64,000 bases of DNA from Gammaproteobacteria bacterium (GTDB lineage Bacteria > Pseudomonadota > Gammaproteobacteria > Eutrophobiales > Eutrophobiaceae), in assembly GCA_012103475.1 (NCBI GenBank), contig WLWS01000001.1:767881-831880 (forward strand), read 5' to 3'. Position numbers and translations under genes: made by a program. The notes beneath the pieces are model-generated. The model ran no database searches and was not told where the DNA came from. It saw only the letters and a program-made list of their open reading frames with translations. Positions 1-9,013 of the stretch are shown here, in pieces (the first letter of the stretch is position 1; each line of letters starts with the position of its first letter).

Positions 1-7
1 CTAGGTT

Positions 8-1126
8 TTGAAATTAACTGTTGTTCAAACACTACCTGCTCTGAATTCCGGCGGAGTCGAACGTGGTACAATCGAGGTCGCCGAAGAACTGGTCAAACGC
101 GGGCATAAGGCAATTGTCGTGTCCGCGGGAGGATCGATGGTCGCCGAATTAAACAAGGTCGGCGCACAGCATGTCAGCATGTCTATCGGCAACAAGTCGC
201 CCGCTTGTCTTCTGTCGATTGTAAAACTTCGAAAACTATTGCTTACATCACGGCCTCATATACTACATGCAAGATCGCGTCTGCCGGCCTGGATGAGCTA
301 TTTCGCCTGCTCAACGCTACGAAAAGAAGATCGTCCGACATTGGTAACCAGCGTTCACGGCCCCTATTCTGTTAATGCTTACAGTAAAATCATGCTCCGT
401 GGTGAAAGGGTTATTGCGATATCGGAATTTATTCAGCGCTATATCAGCAACAACTATCCTGATGTCGACCAGAATAAAGTGCGACTTGTTTACCGCGGTA
501 TTAACCCGAAGACCTTTCCTCATTCATATAAGCCTTCTTCAGAGTGGCTACGAAAATGGGAAAAAGAGAACCCGGCCAATGCGGAATGTTTTTTGCTCAC
601 TTTGCCAGCGCGTATCACCAGGTGGAAAGGACAGGAAGATTTTATTCATCTCATTCAGGCGCTGAAAAAGAGCGGGGCTAATGTGCACGGACTGATTGTT
701 GGTGGCGTTGAAGCAAGGCGAGAATTGTTTAGAAAAGAGCTGGACGCGTTGGTTAGAAAAAACGGGGTAAGCCAACACATTACTTTTCTTGGGCACAGAA
801 ACGACCTGAAAGAAATTATGAGTGTGTCTGATCTGGTCTTGTCTTTGTCTCAGGAGCCCGAAGCCTTTGGTCGAACTTCTCTAGAGGCTCTGAGTCTGGG
901 CAAGCCGGTTGTGGCATATGATCACGGCGGCGCCAGTGAAGTTTTGAAAGAAATATTTCCAGCTGGCCTGGTTCCTGCTCTGAACCTGAATGCAGTCATA
1001 GAAAAAGTAAGTGATTTTTCCGCATCCACACCTCCGGTTCCTGAAACACATTCTTTTACGCTTCAGCGCATGCTTAGTGAAACTATTGGCATATATGAAG
1101 AACTGGCGTCTGGTCAGACATCATGA
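8..1126 (+). CDS. Glycosyltransferase family 4 protein
   Basis: Probable GT-B fold glycosyltransferase (GT4) adding a sugar during lipopolysaccharide core or O-antigen assembly at the cytoplasmic face of the inner membrane. The N-terminus has the family's acceptor-side glycine motif (LNSGGVERGT, about residues 13-22). The C-terminal half carries the nucleotide-sugar region, with EPEAFGRTSLEALSLGKPVV near residues 275-295, matching the GT4 E-x7-E pattern. An in-frame TAG lies two codons upstream, so the TTG at position 8 is the earliest possible start and gives a normal N-terminus. The stop overlaps the next gene by 4 bases (ATGA), indicating one transcript. The acceptor and donor sugars cannot be read from sequence. 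Confidence 0.85.
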   Translation: MKLTVVQTLPALNSGGVERGTIEVAEELVKRGHKAIVVSAGGSMVAELNKVGAQHVSMSIGNKSPACLLSIVKLRKLLLTSRPHILHARSRLPAWMSYFACSTLRKEDRPTLVTSVHGPYSVNAYSKIMLRGERVIAISEFIQRYISNNYPDVDQNKVRLVYRGINPKTFPHSYKPSSEWLRKWEKENPANAECFLLTLPARITRWKGQEDFIHLIQALKKSGANVHGLIVGGVEARRELFRKELDALVRKNGVSQHITFLGHRNDLKEIMSVSDLVLSLSQEPEAFGRTSLEALSLGKPVVAYDHGGASEVLKEIFPAGLVPALNLNAVIEKVSDFSASTPPVPETHSFTLQRMLSETIGIYEELASGQTS

Positions 1127-2049
1127 GCGAGAAACTGATAGCCGTTTGCGTGCCGACATTCATGCGGGATAATTTATTACGAGAATGCCTGCTATCAATA
1201 GCAGAGCTTACTCTACCGAGAGGCCATACTATTAATGTTGTAGTAGCGGATAACGATGTCAACGCGACGGCCCGAAAAACCAGCAATAGCATGGCAGCAA
1301 CTCTGCCTTTCACCTTACATTATTTTGTTCACCCGAAACGCGGCCTTTCAGAAGTCCGCAACCGACTGTTGGATGAAGCACTGGCGATGAATGCCTCTTT
1401 AATCGCTTTTGTAGATGATGACGAACGGGTAGACCGGCAATGGCTACTCAGACACATCGAAAACATGGAAAAATACAAAGCAGACGTTTGCTGCGGCCCG
1501 GTCCGGCAAGTGGGTGAAGTATCCCAGAAAGAAAAGCGAAAACCCACCGGTTCTATACCCAGATATGTGTCGACAAACAACGTTCTATTTAAAAGCGCAC
1601 TTGTTTCAGATCAGCACCTGAGCTTCGACCCCTTCTTTAACTTTATCGGGGGTGAAGATTTTGATTTTTTTGACCGGTCTAAAAACAATGGAAATTCCCA
1701 TATTTGGGTTGAAGAAGCGCTGGTGCTGGAAACCATAACAGAGGAGCGGGACAACCTCTCCTATCTGTTCTATCGACACTATACTGGCGGAATAAACAAT
1801 GTTCTGCGTTTCCGTCGCTCTCACCCCTGGTGGCAGGCCTGGTTAAAATTTCTGCCCAGATTTTTAGGTAAAATTGTCGGGGCTTGTGTCTATCTGCTTT
1901 GCGCTGCCTTGAGAATGAATAAACCATTAGCGTTTAATTCTGTTAAAAAACTTGCCAGCGGCATGGGCTATATTGCCGGCTTATTGAATATTGTTGTAGA
2001 ACGCTATCGTGAGCCAGATGGAAAAACCCGCGCAAACTCCGACTCCTGA
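1123..2049 (+). CDS. Glycosyltransferase family 2 protein
   Basis: Probable inverting GT-A glycosyltransferase of family 2. The N-terminal nucleotide-binding segment (AVCVPTFMRDNLLRECL, near residue 7) and a D-x-D-like metal/nucleotide motif (FVDDDERVD, about residues 95-103) are present. A GGEDFDFFDR stretch near residue 175 resembles the ED motif that holds the catalytic base in this family. The C-terminal third is hydrophobic (around LGKIVGACVYLLCAALR), suggesting membrane association. It overlaps the GT4 gene upstream by 4 bases and the O-antigen ligase-like gene downstream, so all three are probably cotranscribed. The substrate is unknown. Confidence 0.85.
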   Translation: MSEKLIAVCVPTFMRDNLLRECLLSIAELTLPRGHTINVVVADNDVNATARKTSNSMAATLPFTLHYFVHPKRGLSEVRNRLLDEALAMNASLIAFVDDDERVDRQWLLRHIENMEKYKADVCCGPVRQVGEVSQKEKRKPTGSIPRYVSTNNVLFKSALVSDQHLSFDPFFNFIGGEDFDFFDRSKNNGNSHIWVEEALVLETITEERDNLSYLFYRHYTGGINNVLRFRRSHPWWQAWLKFLPRFLGKIVGACVYLLCAALRMNKPLAFNSVKKLASGMGYIAGLLNIVVERYREPDGKTRANSDS

Positions 2050-3322
2050 TATGCAAACTAATAAATTGTCTGACTCTGAAAAACGCCACTCTCGAGAATT
2101 ACTAATCAGTTATATCGCCACTTCTCTGGTTCTTTCGACTCTTTTTCTCTTTATCAGTAAATCTCTGTACAACTACCCTGTCGCCATCATGGCCTGCCTT
2201 GGTTTTCTTGTTTGTGTTCAGACCGGAGGAAAAGTGTTTTCTAATCCAACAGTACGCTGCTTTAGCCTGCTATTCTTTTTCATCTGGCTTCCAATGTTAT
2301 TGTCCTTGATTGACGCTGTCAGTTTTGAGCACTCGTGGCACAGCACCGGCCCTTACCTTCGCTTTCTTTTCATGGGCATATTCGTGATTTCGGCCATGGC
2401 CTCACGCTCCACCCAGCAGGTTATTTTAATTGGAGTTTTCTGTCTTCTATCCTTCTGGTGTATCGATGCGATAACTCAGGTGCTGTTTGGTATCAATTTT
2501 GTTGGTTACCCTTACGAAGATCGGCACATCACCGGCATGTTCTACCCTAAAAACACAATTGCCCATATCTGTGCCGGTCTTTCGCCCATTTATTTCGAGC
2601 TTGTTCGGCGCCATTACCGTAGCTTCAGACCGATATTGATTATGTTGCTGCCCTTGTTCGTCGTAATATTGTTAAGTGGACGACGTGCGGCCTGGATAAT
2701 GCTGGCTCTCAGTTTTACCGGCTATGTTGGTTTTTATCTGTTGGTCAGAACTAATGTGCGGATAAACGTAAAACAGATAATATTGCTTTTTCTTGTTTTG
2801 GTCTCTGTGCTCGGTAGCATTGTTTTCACCCACGATGCCACGCGCAGACGAGTCACAGACACCCTGGGAATTTTTAGTAATGATTATGAAAGTGTCAATA
2901 AGGCAACCGCCTTACGTTTGCCACTTTGGCAAACCTCCATCCGTATGCTTCGTGACAACTGGCTTAATGGTGTTGGCCCTCGCGGCTATCGATACGCCTA
3001 TTCAGAATATGCCCCTGAAAACGATCCCTGGAAGAAAAGCGGACAAACTCACCCGCACCAGCTTTATCTGGAGGTAATGGCCGAAAGCGGGTTGTTAGGA
3101 GCATTGGGCCTGGTTTGCTTTGTTGTTCTTTTTTACCGGCATTTGAAACCTTTAATAAGCAAGAACCCTTCCGTTTTTCCATGGGTATGGCCCGTGTTTG
3201 TTATAGCATTTCCCTTCAACACTCATATGGCTTTTTACGGTTCTTATTGGAGTAGTTTTTTCTGGTTACTGGTAACGCTTTCGTTCAGCGCTAGTCTGAA
3301 CAACGACAAAGACCCGGTATAG
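2018..3322 (+). CDS. O-antigen ligase-like polytopic membrane protein (Wzy_C family)
   Basis: Multi-spanning inner membrane protein of the WaaL/Wzy_C type, which moves a polymer from its lipid carrier to lipid A-core in the periplasm, or polymerises repeat units. About ten hydrophobic segments are visible. A large loop around residues 290-350 includes GVGPRGYRYAYSEYAPENDP and THPHQLYLEVMAESGLLGALG, the H-x-x-x-L-x-x-x-x-E-x-G-x-x-G pattern typical of the family. The start is uncertain: ATG at 2018, GTG at 2009 (a 41-base overlap with the GT2 gene) and ATG at 2051 are all in frame, and none has a strong ribosome site. Ligase and polymerase cannot be told apart by sequence alone; the linked core-type transferases favour ligase. 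Confidence 0.8.
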   Translation: MEKPAQTPTPDMQTNKLSDSEKRHSRELLISYIATSLVLSTLFLFISKSLYNYPVAIMACLGFLVCVQTGGKVFSNPTVRCFSLLFFFIWLPMLLSLIDAVSFEHSWHSTGPYLRFLFMGIFVISAMASRSTQQVILIGVFCLLSFWCIDAITQVLFGINFVGYPYEDRHITGMFYPKNTIAHICAGLSPIYFELVRRHYRSFRPILIMLLPLFVVILLSGRRAAWIMLALSFTGYVGFYLLVRTNVRINVKQIILLFLVLVSVLGSIVFTHDATRRRVTDTLGIFSNDYESVNKATALRLPLWQTSIRMLRDNWLNGVGPRGYRYAYSEYAPENDPWKKSGQTHPHQLYLEVMAESGLLGALGLVCFVVLFYRHLKPLISKNPSVFPWVWPVFVIAFPFNTHMAFYGSYWSSFFWLLVTLSFSASLNNDKDPV

Positions 3323-3336
3323 CCCGCCTGTCTTCT

Positions 3337-4317
3337 ATGAGAGTTCTGATCATAAAGTTAGGCGCTCTGGGGGACGCCATCGTGGCCACGCCGGCAATAA
3401 GAGCAATTATTGAAGCTCACCCGCAAAACAACCTTAGTTTACTAACCAGCACAGAGTACGCGGAGCTTTTCTCTGGTCTGGAAAACGTTGAGATAGTGAG
3501 TTTTCCCCGGCACGGAATCAGAGAAGCCCTGAGATGTATTCTTTGGCTGCGTAAAAAGAACTTCGATCGTATCTACGACTTACAGTCGAACGACAGGAGC
3601 CGCTTATATTGCTGTCTGTCCGGCGCCAAAGAAAAAGTCGGTAACCACTCCCTTTTCCCTTACACCCATCATCCTGGCGACAAGTACACCGGGCAAACTC
3701 ATGTTTCTCGACGGCACAAGGAAGCATTACAAAGTATCGGCATAGAAACCAAAGAGCTTCAACCCTGGCTTCCCGTGAACAAGGAAACAAAAGCGAGAGT
3801 TGCAGACTGGTTAGGTAAAAAGACTTCAAACAATAAAAAGCTTGTATTAATTCATGCCGGAGCGAGCCATGCCCACCCGCAAAAACGCTGGCCTTACTTT
3901 GCTGAAATAGGCAAAAAATTATGTCTGAGCGGTTTTGAAATTATCTGGCTAGGCGGAAAAGATGAGGAGGAATTAAATGCACAGTTGGCGCGAGTAGCGG
4001 GTATTAACGCTACAGGAGAGTTTGGTCTTGGTGAAATTGTCGAGTTGGGCAAAAGTGCCTGCTTCGCCCTGACCAATGACTCTGGACCGATGCACCTTCT
4101 GTCTTGTGCCAACCTGCCGGTATACGCCCTGTTTGGGCCAACCGACTGGCGCCGATACCATGCGCTGGGGCAGATTGACAACGTAATCAGCCTTAGTAAG
4201 CCAAGCCCTGTCTGGAGTGAAGAAAGTATCGCCGAGATGGACAAAAAGAATCTTTCCCGGCTTAGTCCGGAGATGGTTTGGGCTGTTCTTGCAGAACTTG
4301 AGAATATAACTGAATGA
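3337..4317 (+). CDS. Glycosyltransferase family 9 (lipopolysaccharide heptosyltransferase-like)
   Basis: GT9 enzyme related to WaaC/WaaF/WaaQ, which transfer heptose from ADP-heptose to the inner core. The N-terminus MRVLIIKLGALGDAIVATPA is the classic GT9 opening. The C-terminal domain keeps the donor-site motif TNDSGPMHLLSCANLPVYAL followed by FGPTDWRRY, as in heptosyltransferases. At 326 residues it is close to the usual 330-350. It lies 14 bases after the ligase-like gene, so it is probably the last gene of the plus-strand polysaccharide operon. Its last 56 bases overlap the end of the convergent GT4 gene. The exact heptose position is not assignable. Confidence 0.85.
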   Translation: MRVLIIKLGALGDAIVATPAIRAIIEAHPQNNLSLLTSTEYAELFSGLENVEIVSFPRHGIREALRCILWLRKKNFDRIYDLQSNDRSRLYCCLSGAKEKVGNHSLFPYTHHPGDKYTGQTHVSRRHKEALQSIGIETKELQPWLPVNKETKARVADWLGKKTSNNKKLVLIHAGASHAHPQKRWPYFAEIGKKLCLSGFEIIWLGGKDEEELNAQLARVAGINATGEFGLGEIVELGKSACFALTNDSGPMHLLSCANLPVYALFGPTDWRRYHALGQIDNVISLSKPSPVWSEESIAEMDKKNLSRLSPEMVWAVLAELENITE

Positions 4318-5323
4318 ACTGGGGAATCACGGCGTCTTGAGAATAACATTGACTAAATTTCGAACTTGCCTGACGGATCTTCGCCAGCCTTAATGCGTCG
4401 GAGCTGGCTGCGCTTCTTATCGCCTCGTAAAGCGCTGCTGCATCATCCTTTTTACATAACCATGCCGTGTTTTCATCCAGGATTTCAACCGGCCCATGAC
4501 AGTCAGTAGATACAATAGCAACTCCGGCCGCCATTGCTTCAATGACAACGATTCCAAAGGGCTCATCTCTGGAAGGTAATACAAAGATGTCTCCTTCCTG
4601 TAAAAATGCCTGTGAATCTTTAACCCAGCCAACCAGTTTGATTTTCGTATCAAGCCCCAGATGATCGATCTGCGCCTGTAAGGCTTTGCGCTGCGGGCCA
4701 CTGCCACCAATGTGTAACTCATACTCCTGTTTTTCTTTCTGCGCTAATTCTGCAACGGCGTCTATCAAAACATCAAAGCTTTTTTTTTCTACCAGCCTTC
4801 CAAGAGTACGCAGTCGAATCAAACCATTTGCTTCTCTTGGCTTGCCCGAGCCTGGTTCAAGAGTGGAAAAATGATCGATCTTTAACATCCTTTTTGGCGA
4901 AACACCTTGTTGCAGATAATAGTTGTATTGATCCAGTGTGGGTGGCACAAGTTTTGTAACAAATCGATAATACCTTGGATCAATATAGTTGTGCGTAGTA
5001 ACGATCAGCGGCAAATTTAACTTACTACAGGCCCTGCCGGCAAGCAGCGCGCCTCGTGCCAGATGCGCCTGTACCAATTCACTTTTGTGCTCCAACAATA
5101 GATTTTGTATTTTCCTGACGGCAAAAAGATCCCATGCACCCAATATAGGCACTGTCTTCAGATTAATTTGTTTACTCTCTTTGAGTATGTCCGCCGACTC
5201 AGAACCTTTTTGGCAAATTGCCTGAACTTCTAACCCGGCATTAGAAAAGGCAATGCACATGTCTACAAAAAGGCGTTCTGCGCCCCCAAAACCTTTCGCT
5301 AACATTAATTGGGTTATTTTCAT
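4262..5323 (-). CDS. Glycosyltransferase family 4 protein
   Basis: GT4 glycosyltransferase with the N-terminal motif MLAKGFGGAERLFVDM and the C-terminal donor-binding segment FVLPSRDEPFGIVVIEAMAAG, containing the E-x7-E pair of retaining GT4 enzymes. Length (353 residues) is normal. It starts directly next to the stop codon of the truncated GT9 gene (TAA immediately followed by ATG), so translation is probably coupled. It lies downstream of mnmE on the same strand with small gaps and may be read from the mnmE transcript. Its 3' end overlaps the convergent GT9 gene. Probable role in lipopolysaccharide core assembly; sugar unknown. Confidence 0.85.
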   Translation of the reverse strand: MKITQLMLAKGFGGAERLFVDMCIAFSNAGLEVQAICQKGSESADILKESKQINLKTVPILGAWDLFAVRKIQNLLLEHKSELVQAHLARGALLAGRACSKLNLPLIVTTHNYIDPRYYRFVTKLVPPTLDQYNYYLQQGVSPKRMLKIDHFSTLEPGSGKPREANGLIRLRTLGRLVEKKSFDVLIDAVAELAQKEKQEYELHIGGSGPQRKALQAQIDHLGLDTKIKLVGWVKDSQAFLQEGDIFVLPSRDEPFGIVVIEAMAAGVAIVSTDCHGPVEILDENTAWLCKKDDAAALYEAIRSAASSDALRLAKIRQASSKFSQCYSQDAVIPQFIQLYSQVLQEQPKPSPD

Positions 5324-5749
5324 TTAGCCTGACATCGCCTTGCGGACTTTTGCTTCGGCCGCTTTCACCGTGATATTTCTGGCGTCGCTATTTTCACCTA
5401 TTAACCAATGTGGAGAAGGTCCCCAGGGCAAACAGCGTTCCGGCTTGTCGACGCTGAAAAAAGTCGGGGTTGGTATCTCGACCGCATCCGTCCTTAGGTC
5501 GACGATTAACTTATAGCGCACTCTGATTAACCGACCAACCAGAGCCGGACCCCCTCTGAGAAACTTGTCTTTTTCTTTATAAAAGATGTCTCCACGATAA
5601 GAACAGTTTATAAAAACGTCTTTTGATCTCTTGTCTGCCACAACATCTTTTATTGCCGACGGATACTCCCTGTGAAGCGCCTGTATAACTGGTGTCGTCA
5701 TTACAGCGTCTCCGACACAGCTTAGGCTGATGAATAGTGTTTTATCCAT
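5324..5749 (-). CDS. Truncated GT9 (heptosyltransferase-like) N-terminal domain
   Basis: The first ~110 residues look like the N-terminal Rossmann domain of a GT9 heptosyltransferase: LFISLSCVGDAVMTTPVIQA at the start and KLIVDLRTDAVEIPTPTFF near residues 80-98. The protein ends at 141 residues, whereas GT9 enzymes have about 330-350, and the whole donor-binding C-terminal domain is missing. The next gene begins at the adjacent base, so the missing half is not in another frame; a deletion is the simplest explanation. It starts 11 bases after mnmE ends. It is probably a non-functional remnant, although an intact short reading frame that still abuts the next start could persist for translational coupling. 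Confidence 0.6.
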   Translation of the reverse strand: MDKTLFISLSCVGDAVMTTPVIQALHREYPSAIKDVVADKRSKDVFINCSYRGDIFYKEKDKFLRGGPALVGRLIRVRYKLIVDLRTDAVEIPTPTFFSVDKPERCLPWGPSPHWLIGENSDARNITVKAAEAKVRKAMSG

Positions 5750-5760
5750 TACAGGGTCAG

Positions 5761-7116
5761 TTACTTACCGATACAAAAATTCGAAAAGATTTTACCAAGC
5801 AAGTCATCAGCCGTGCTTTCTCCAGTGATCTCTTCGATGTTTTTTTGCGCGGCCAACAGTTCTTCAGCCACTAACTCAGCTGCCGGCTTAGTGGCAACCA
5901 GTTTTTTCTGCGCACTTATCAGATGCTCCTGTGTTTTATTAAGCGCCGCTACGTGTCTTGTTCTGGCAGACAAGCCAGTTTCAGCGCTTTCACTCAGCCC
6001 CAACAGCCGTTTTATTTCTTGTTTCATAAGCCCGGTTCCTGAACCTGTTTTAATAGACAGAAAGACAACAGCGCTGTTTTTGGCCGACAGTTTTATTTCG
6101 GCTGGCTCATTTTGCAGGTCTATTTTATTGTACAGGTTTACAATCGGCGTTGAGGCCGGTATGGGAATGTCGTAACTGATGTCAGCATCAGAATAAGAGC
6201 CCGCTTCCCTGACATAGATAAGGAGATCGGCTTCTTTCGCAGCCTGACCTGTTCTTTTTATGCCTTCCAGCTCAATCGGGTCGCTGGTTGTTCTAATCCC
6301 GGCAGTGTCTACTACAGTAACTGGTATTCCATCCAGCACAACTCTGTCTTCCAGCGTGTCTCGGGTTGTCCCCGGTATCGCCGTCACGATTGCCCGCTCA
6401 GAGCGAGCAAGAAAATTCAGCAAGCTGGATTTGCCTGCGTTCGGCGGGCCAATGATCGCTATATTTACTCCTTCGCTAAACAACCTGCCACGTCGTGCGG
6501 ATTGTAATAAGGCACTACTGCTATTCAGAACATCTGAAAGCTTCTCTTGAATGTCGCTTTCTTTAAGAAAGTCTATTTCTTCATCAGGAAAATCCAACGC
6601 GCTTTCCACAAAAACCCTAATCTCTACAACACTCTTCAATAGAGCGTCTATTCGTTCTGAAAACTGTCCGTTTAATGAGCGCAATGCGCTTTGTAAGGCT
6701 TCTGTGGAAGAGCTTTCTATAAGATCCGAGACCGCTTCTGCCTGCAAAAGATCCAGCTTGCCGTTAAGAAAAGCCCTTTCCGTAAATTCTCCCGGCCTCG
6801 CCAGTCTGACACCGTACGTTAATATTTCTTCAAGAATAGAGTTTAGAACGAACTGTCCACCGTGCGCCTGTATTTCTGCGACGTCTTCACCCGTATAAGA
6901 TTCCGGGCCGGGAAAGTAGATTGAAATTCCCTGATCCAGAGTCTCGCCAATAGAGTTTCTAAAGTGATTGAAGCACGCCAGGCGCGCAGCTGTATTTTGT
7001 ACGCCAAGCGCTTGCAGGGTTTTCAGGGTCTGCGGGCCAGAGAGCCTGATGATGCCTATGCCGCCTTTACCTGGCGGGGTGGCTATTGCGGCAATGGTCT
7101 GTTTTTTATCGATCAT
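5761..7116 (-). CDS. mnmE: tRNA modification GTPase MnmE
   Basis: With MnmG it makes the 5-carboxymethylaminomethyl modification at the wobble uridine of certain tRNAs. The N-terminal folate-binding domain (IAAIATPPGKGGIGIIRLSG, residues 8-27) is followed by a helical region and an inserted GTPase domain: P-loop GPPNAGKSS at 223-231, then IPGTTRDT and DTAGIR switch regions. The C-terminus is the diagnostic CIGK with its catalytic cysteine. Length 451 is typical. It lies at the expected place downstream of yidC, but mnmG-rsmG-parAB, which commonly follow in relatives, are replaced here by polysaccharide genes. Confidence 0.97.
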   Translation of the reverse strand: MIDKKQTIAAIATPPGKGGIGIIRLSGPQTLKTLQALGVQNTAARLACFNHFRNSIGETLDQGISIYFPGPESYTGEDVAEIQAHGGQFVLNSILEEILTYGVRLARPGEFTERAFLNGKLDLLQAEAVSDLIESSSTEALQSALRSLNGQFSERIDALLKSVVEIRVFVESALDFPDEEIDFLKESDIQEKLSDVLNSSSALLQSARRGRLFSEGVNIAIIGPPNAGKSSLLNFLARSERAIVTAIPGTTRDTLEDRVVLDGIPVTVVDTAGIRTTSDPIELEGIKRTGQAAKEADLLIYVREAGSYSDADISYDIPIPASTPIVNLYNKIDLQNEPAEIKLSAKNSAVVFLSIKTGSGTGLMKQEIKRLLGLSESAETGLSARTRHVAALNKTQEHLISAQKKLVATKPAAELVAEELLAAQKNIEEITGESTADDLLGKIFSNFCIGK

Positions 7117-7132
7117 GTAAGACCGATACTAT

Positions 7133-8791
7133 TCAGGATTTGTTGCTTATTCCAGCCCGTTCTAGACTGCGCGTAATCTGCCACTGCTGGGCTATCGAAA
7201 GTATGTTGTTGACCACCCAGTAAAGCACCAGCCCTGAAGGAAAGAATGCGAAGAAAACAGTAAATGCTATTGGTAACACTGACATTACTTTTTCCTGCAC
7301 AGGATCCATTGGCGCGGGATTGAGTTTTTGTTGAATGAACATCGTAACGCCCATAACCAGAGGCAACACATAAAACGGGTCCGGGCTGGACAAGTCCTGT
7401 AACCACAAGGCAAATGTAGCCTGTCTCATTTCTACGCTTTCCAGCAAAACCCAATAAAGCGCAATAAACACCGGTATTTGAACCAGTATAGGAAAACAGC
7501 CTCCAAGCGGGTTTATCTTTTCCTCTTTATAAATCTGCATCATCGCCTGATTGAGCTTTGTTTTGTCGTCCTTGTATCGCTCCTTAATACTCATCATCCT
7601 CGGTTGTACGCGTCGCATGTTTGCCATGGATTTGTAACCGGCTGCCGATAATGGAAAGAAAATCGCTTTGAGTATTATTGTTACTAGAATAATTGACCAG
7701 CCCCAGTTACCGGTAAAATCGTGTAGTTTATCCAGAACCAAAAATAAGGGCTTGGCAATAAACCAGAGAACACCGTAATCAACTGTTAACTCAAGTCCTT
7801 CTGATATTTTGGAAAGGTCTTCGAGTATTTTAGGGCCTATATACACACTCTCTTCTATTGTTCCCAGAGATCCTGCCTTGATGATTATCGCTGGCGATAT
7901 GGCGCCTATTATGTAACGTTTGTTTGGCAAAGCGTTAGTGTAGTATCGGTAGACACTTTGTTTATCAGCAGGAACCAATGCTGTGACAAAGTAATGCTGC
8001 AGCATAGCGACCCAGCCATTGCTCGTGTCTCGCTCAGTTTTCTGATCCTCCATATCATCAAAATCAACTTTCTCATAACGCTCTTCCGGGCTGGAAATAA
8101 CAGCGCCAGTGTAAGTGTATATAAGTCGTCTACCATCAGATGGGGCTTTTCTTTTTATTTGTTGATATGAGCGCCCTTGCCAGCTTGTTTGACTCTGGTT
8201 GTTTATGTCGTATTTAATGTTAATAAGGTAGTCATTTCTTTTGAAAACGTATGTTTTTGTAATTAAATTACCGCTTTCATTTTGCCAGCTCATCGGCACT
8301 TCGAGAAAGCCCTGCTCGTCTTTCATTACGTAGAGATTCTTTACAACACTATAAACATTTTCGTGTGTTGGAGAAGCTTGCTTGCTCAACAACCCCCCTT
8401 GAAGCACGTAAAGAAGTTCTTCCGAATTGTCCATAAGAACGAACGGTTCGTCCGGAGTGTTGGCTTCTCGGGGGTATTTTTTTAATTCTGTTTTAACGAT
8501 ACCACCACCACGAGTATTAATTTGAAGCCGATAAAGATCTGTTTCTACTATTATGCTTTCAGCTTTGCTGGTTTCCAGTGGCGGGGGCTCTTGTTGAATC
8601 GGTGTTTCGCTAGCATTGTTTATAATACTGGCGTCCGGCTTGTCTGTTGATTGAATGGAGGGGGTTTCCAGGCTGCTGTCGGCTACAGAAACAACTGGTT
8701 TTACTGGCGGATAATCTTCCTGCCACGCCTGCCACAGCATCATTGAAACCAGACTTAGCGATACAACTAAAACAAATCTTATTGTGTCCAT
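7133..8791 (-). CDS. yidC: Membrane protein insertase YidC
   Basis: Inner membrane insertase acting with SecYEG or alone. An N-terminal transmembrane segment (about residues 3-20) is followed by a large periplasmic domain (about 50-340), then the conserved insertase core with membrane segments around residues 365-530. The core includes GWSIILVTIILKAIFFPLS, NPLGGCFPILVQIPVFIALY and VLPIAFTVFFAFFPSGLVLY. At 552 residues it matches gammaproteobacterial YidC. It lies between yidD and mnmE, in the usual rpmH-rnpA-yidD-yidC order. Confidence 0.97.
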   Translation of the reverse strand: MDTIRFVLVVSLSLVSMMLWQAWQEDYPPVKPVVSVADSSLETPSIQSTDKPDASIINNASETPIQQEPPPLETSKAESIIVETDLYRLQINTRGGGIVKTELKKYPREANTPDEPFVLMDNSEELLYVLQGGLLSKQASPTHENVYSVVKNLYVMKDEQGFLEVPMSWQNESGNLITKTYVFKRNDYLINIKYDINNQSQTSWQGRSYQQIKRKAPSDGRRLIYTYTGAVISSPEERYEKVDFDDMEDQKTERDTSNGWVAMLQHYFVTALVPADKQSVYRYYTNALPNKRYIIGAISPAIIIKAGSLGTIEESVYIGPKILEDLSKISEGLELTVDYGVLWFIAKPLFLVLDKLHDFTGNWGWSIILVTIILKAIFFPLSAAGYKSMANMRRVQPRMMSIKERYKDDKTKLNQAMMQIYKEEKINPLGGCFPILVQIPVFIALYWVLLESVEMRQATFALWLQDLSSPDPFYVLPLVMGVTMFIQQKLNPAPMDPVQEKVMSVLPIAFTVFFAFFPSGLVLYWVVNNILSIAQQWQITRSLERAGISNKS

Positions 8792-8800
8792 TTTTTTGTA

Positions 8801-9013
8801 TCAGGGTACCGGATCAAAACCGCCACTGTGCAGCGGGTGACAGCTACACAGTCTTTTCAGAGACAAGGTACAACCTCTTGCAACACCGTATTTTTCCAGC
8901 GCTTCTCTGGAGTACTCGGAACAACTTGGGTAAAACCGGCAGTTCTCACCTAAAAAAGGGCTAATAAGGTAAGCATAGATATCTATCAGCTTTAATAGCA
9001 GTGTGCGCATCAT
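8801..9013 (-). CDS. yidD: Membrane protein insertion efficiency factor YidD
   Basis: Small YidD (UPF0161) protein that helps YidC-dependent insertion at the inner membrane. The signature is clear: YLISPFLGENCRFYPSCSEY followed by a cysteine/histidine-rich CSCHPLHSGGFDPVP end. The start is taken at the ATG at 9013, because it overlaps the rnpA stop in an ATGA arrangement and gives the normal N-terminus MMRTLLLKLIDIYAY. The frame stays open further upstream to 9049 but would run deep into rnpA. The protein has 70 residues. Confidence 0.93.
   Translation of the reverse strand: MMRTLLLKLIDIYAYLISPFLGENCRFYPSCSEYSREALEKYGVARGCTLSLKRLCSCHPLHSGGFDPVP

Noticed and set aside
3894..4349. 151-residue antisense frame over the end of the GT9 gene
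   Set aside because: It overlaps two real glycosyltransferase genes; sequence is low-complexity serine/arginine-rich and matches no family known to me.
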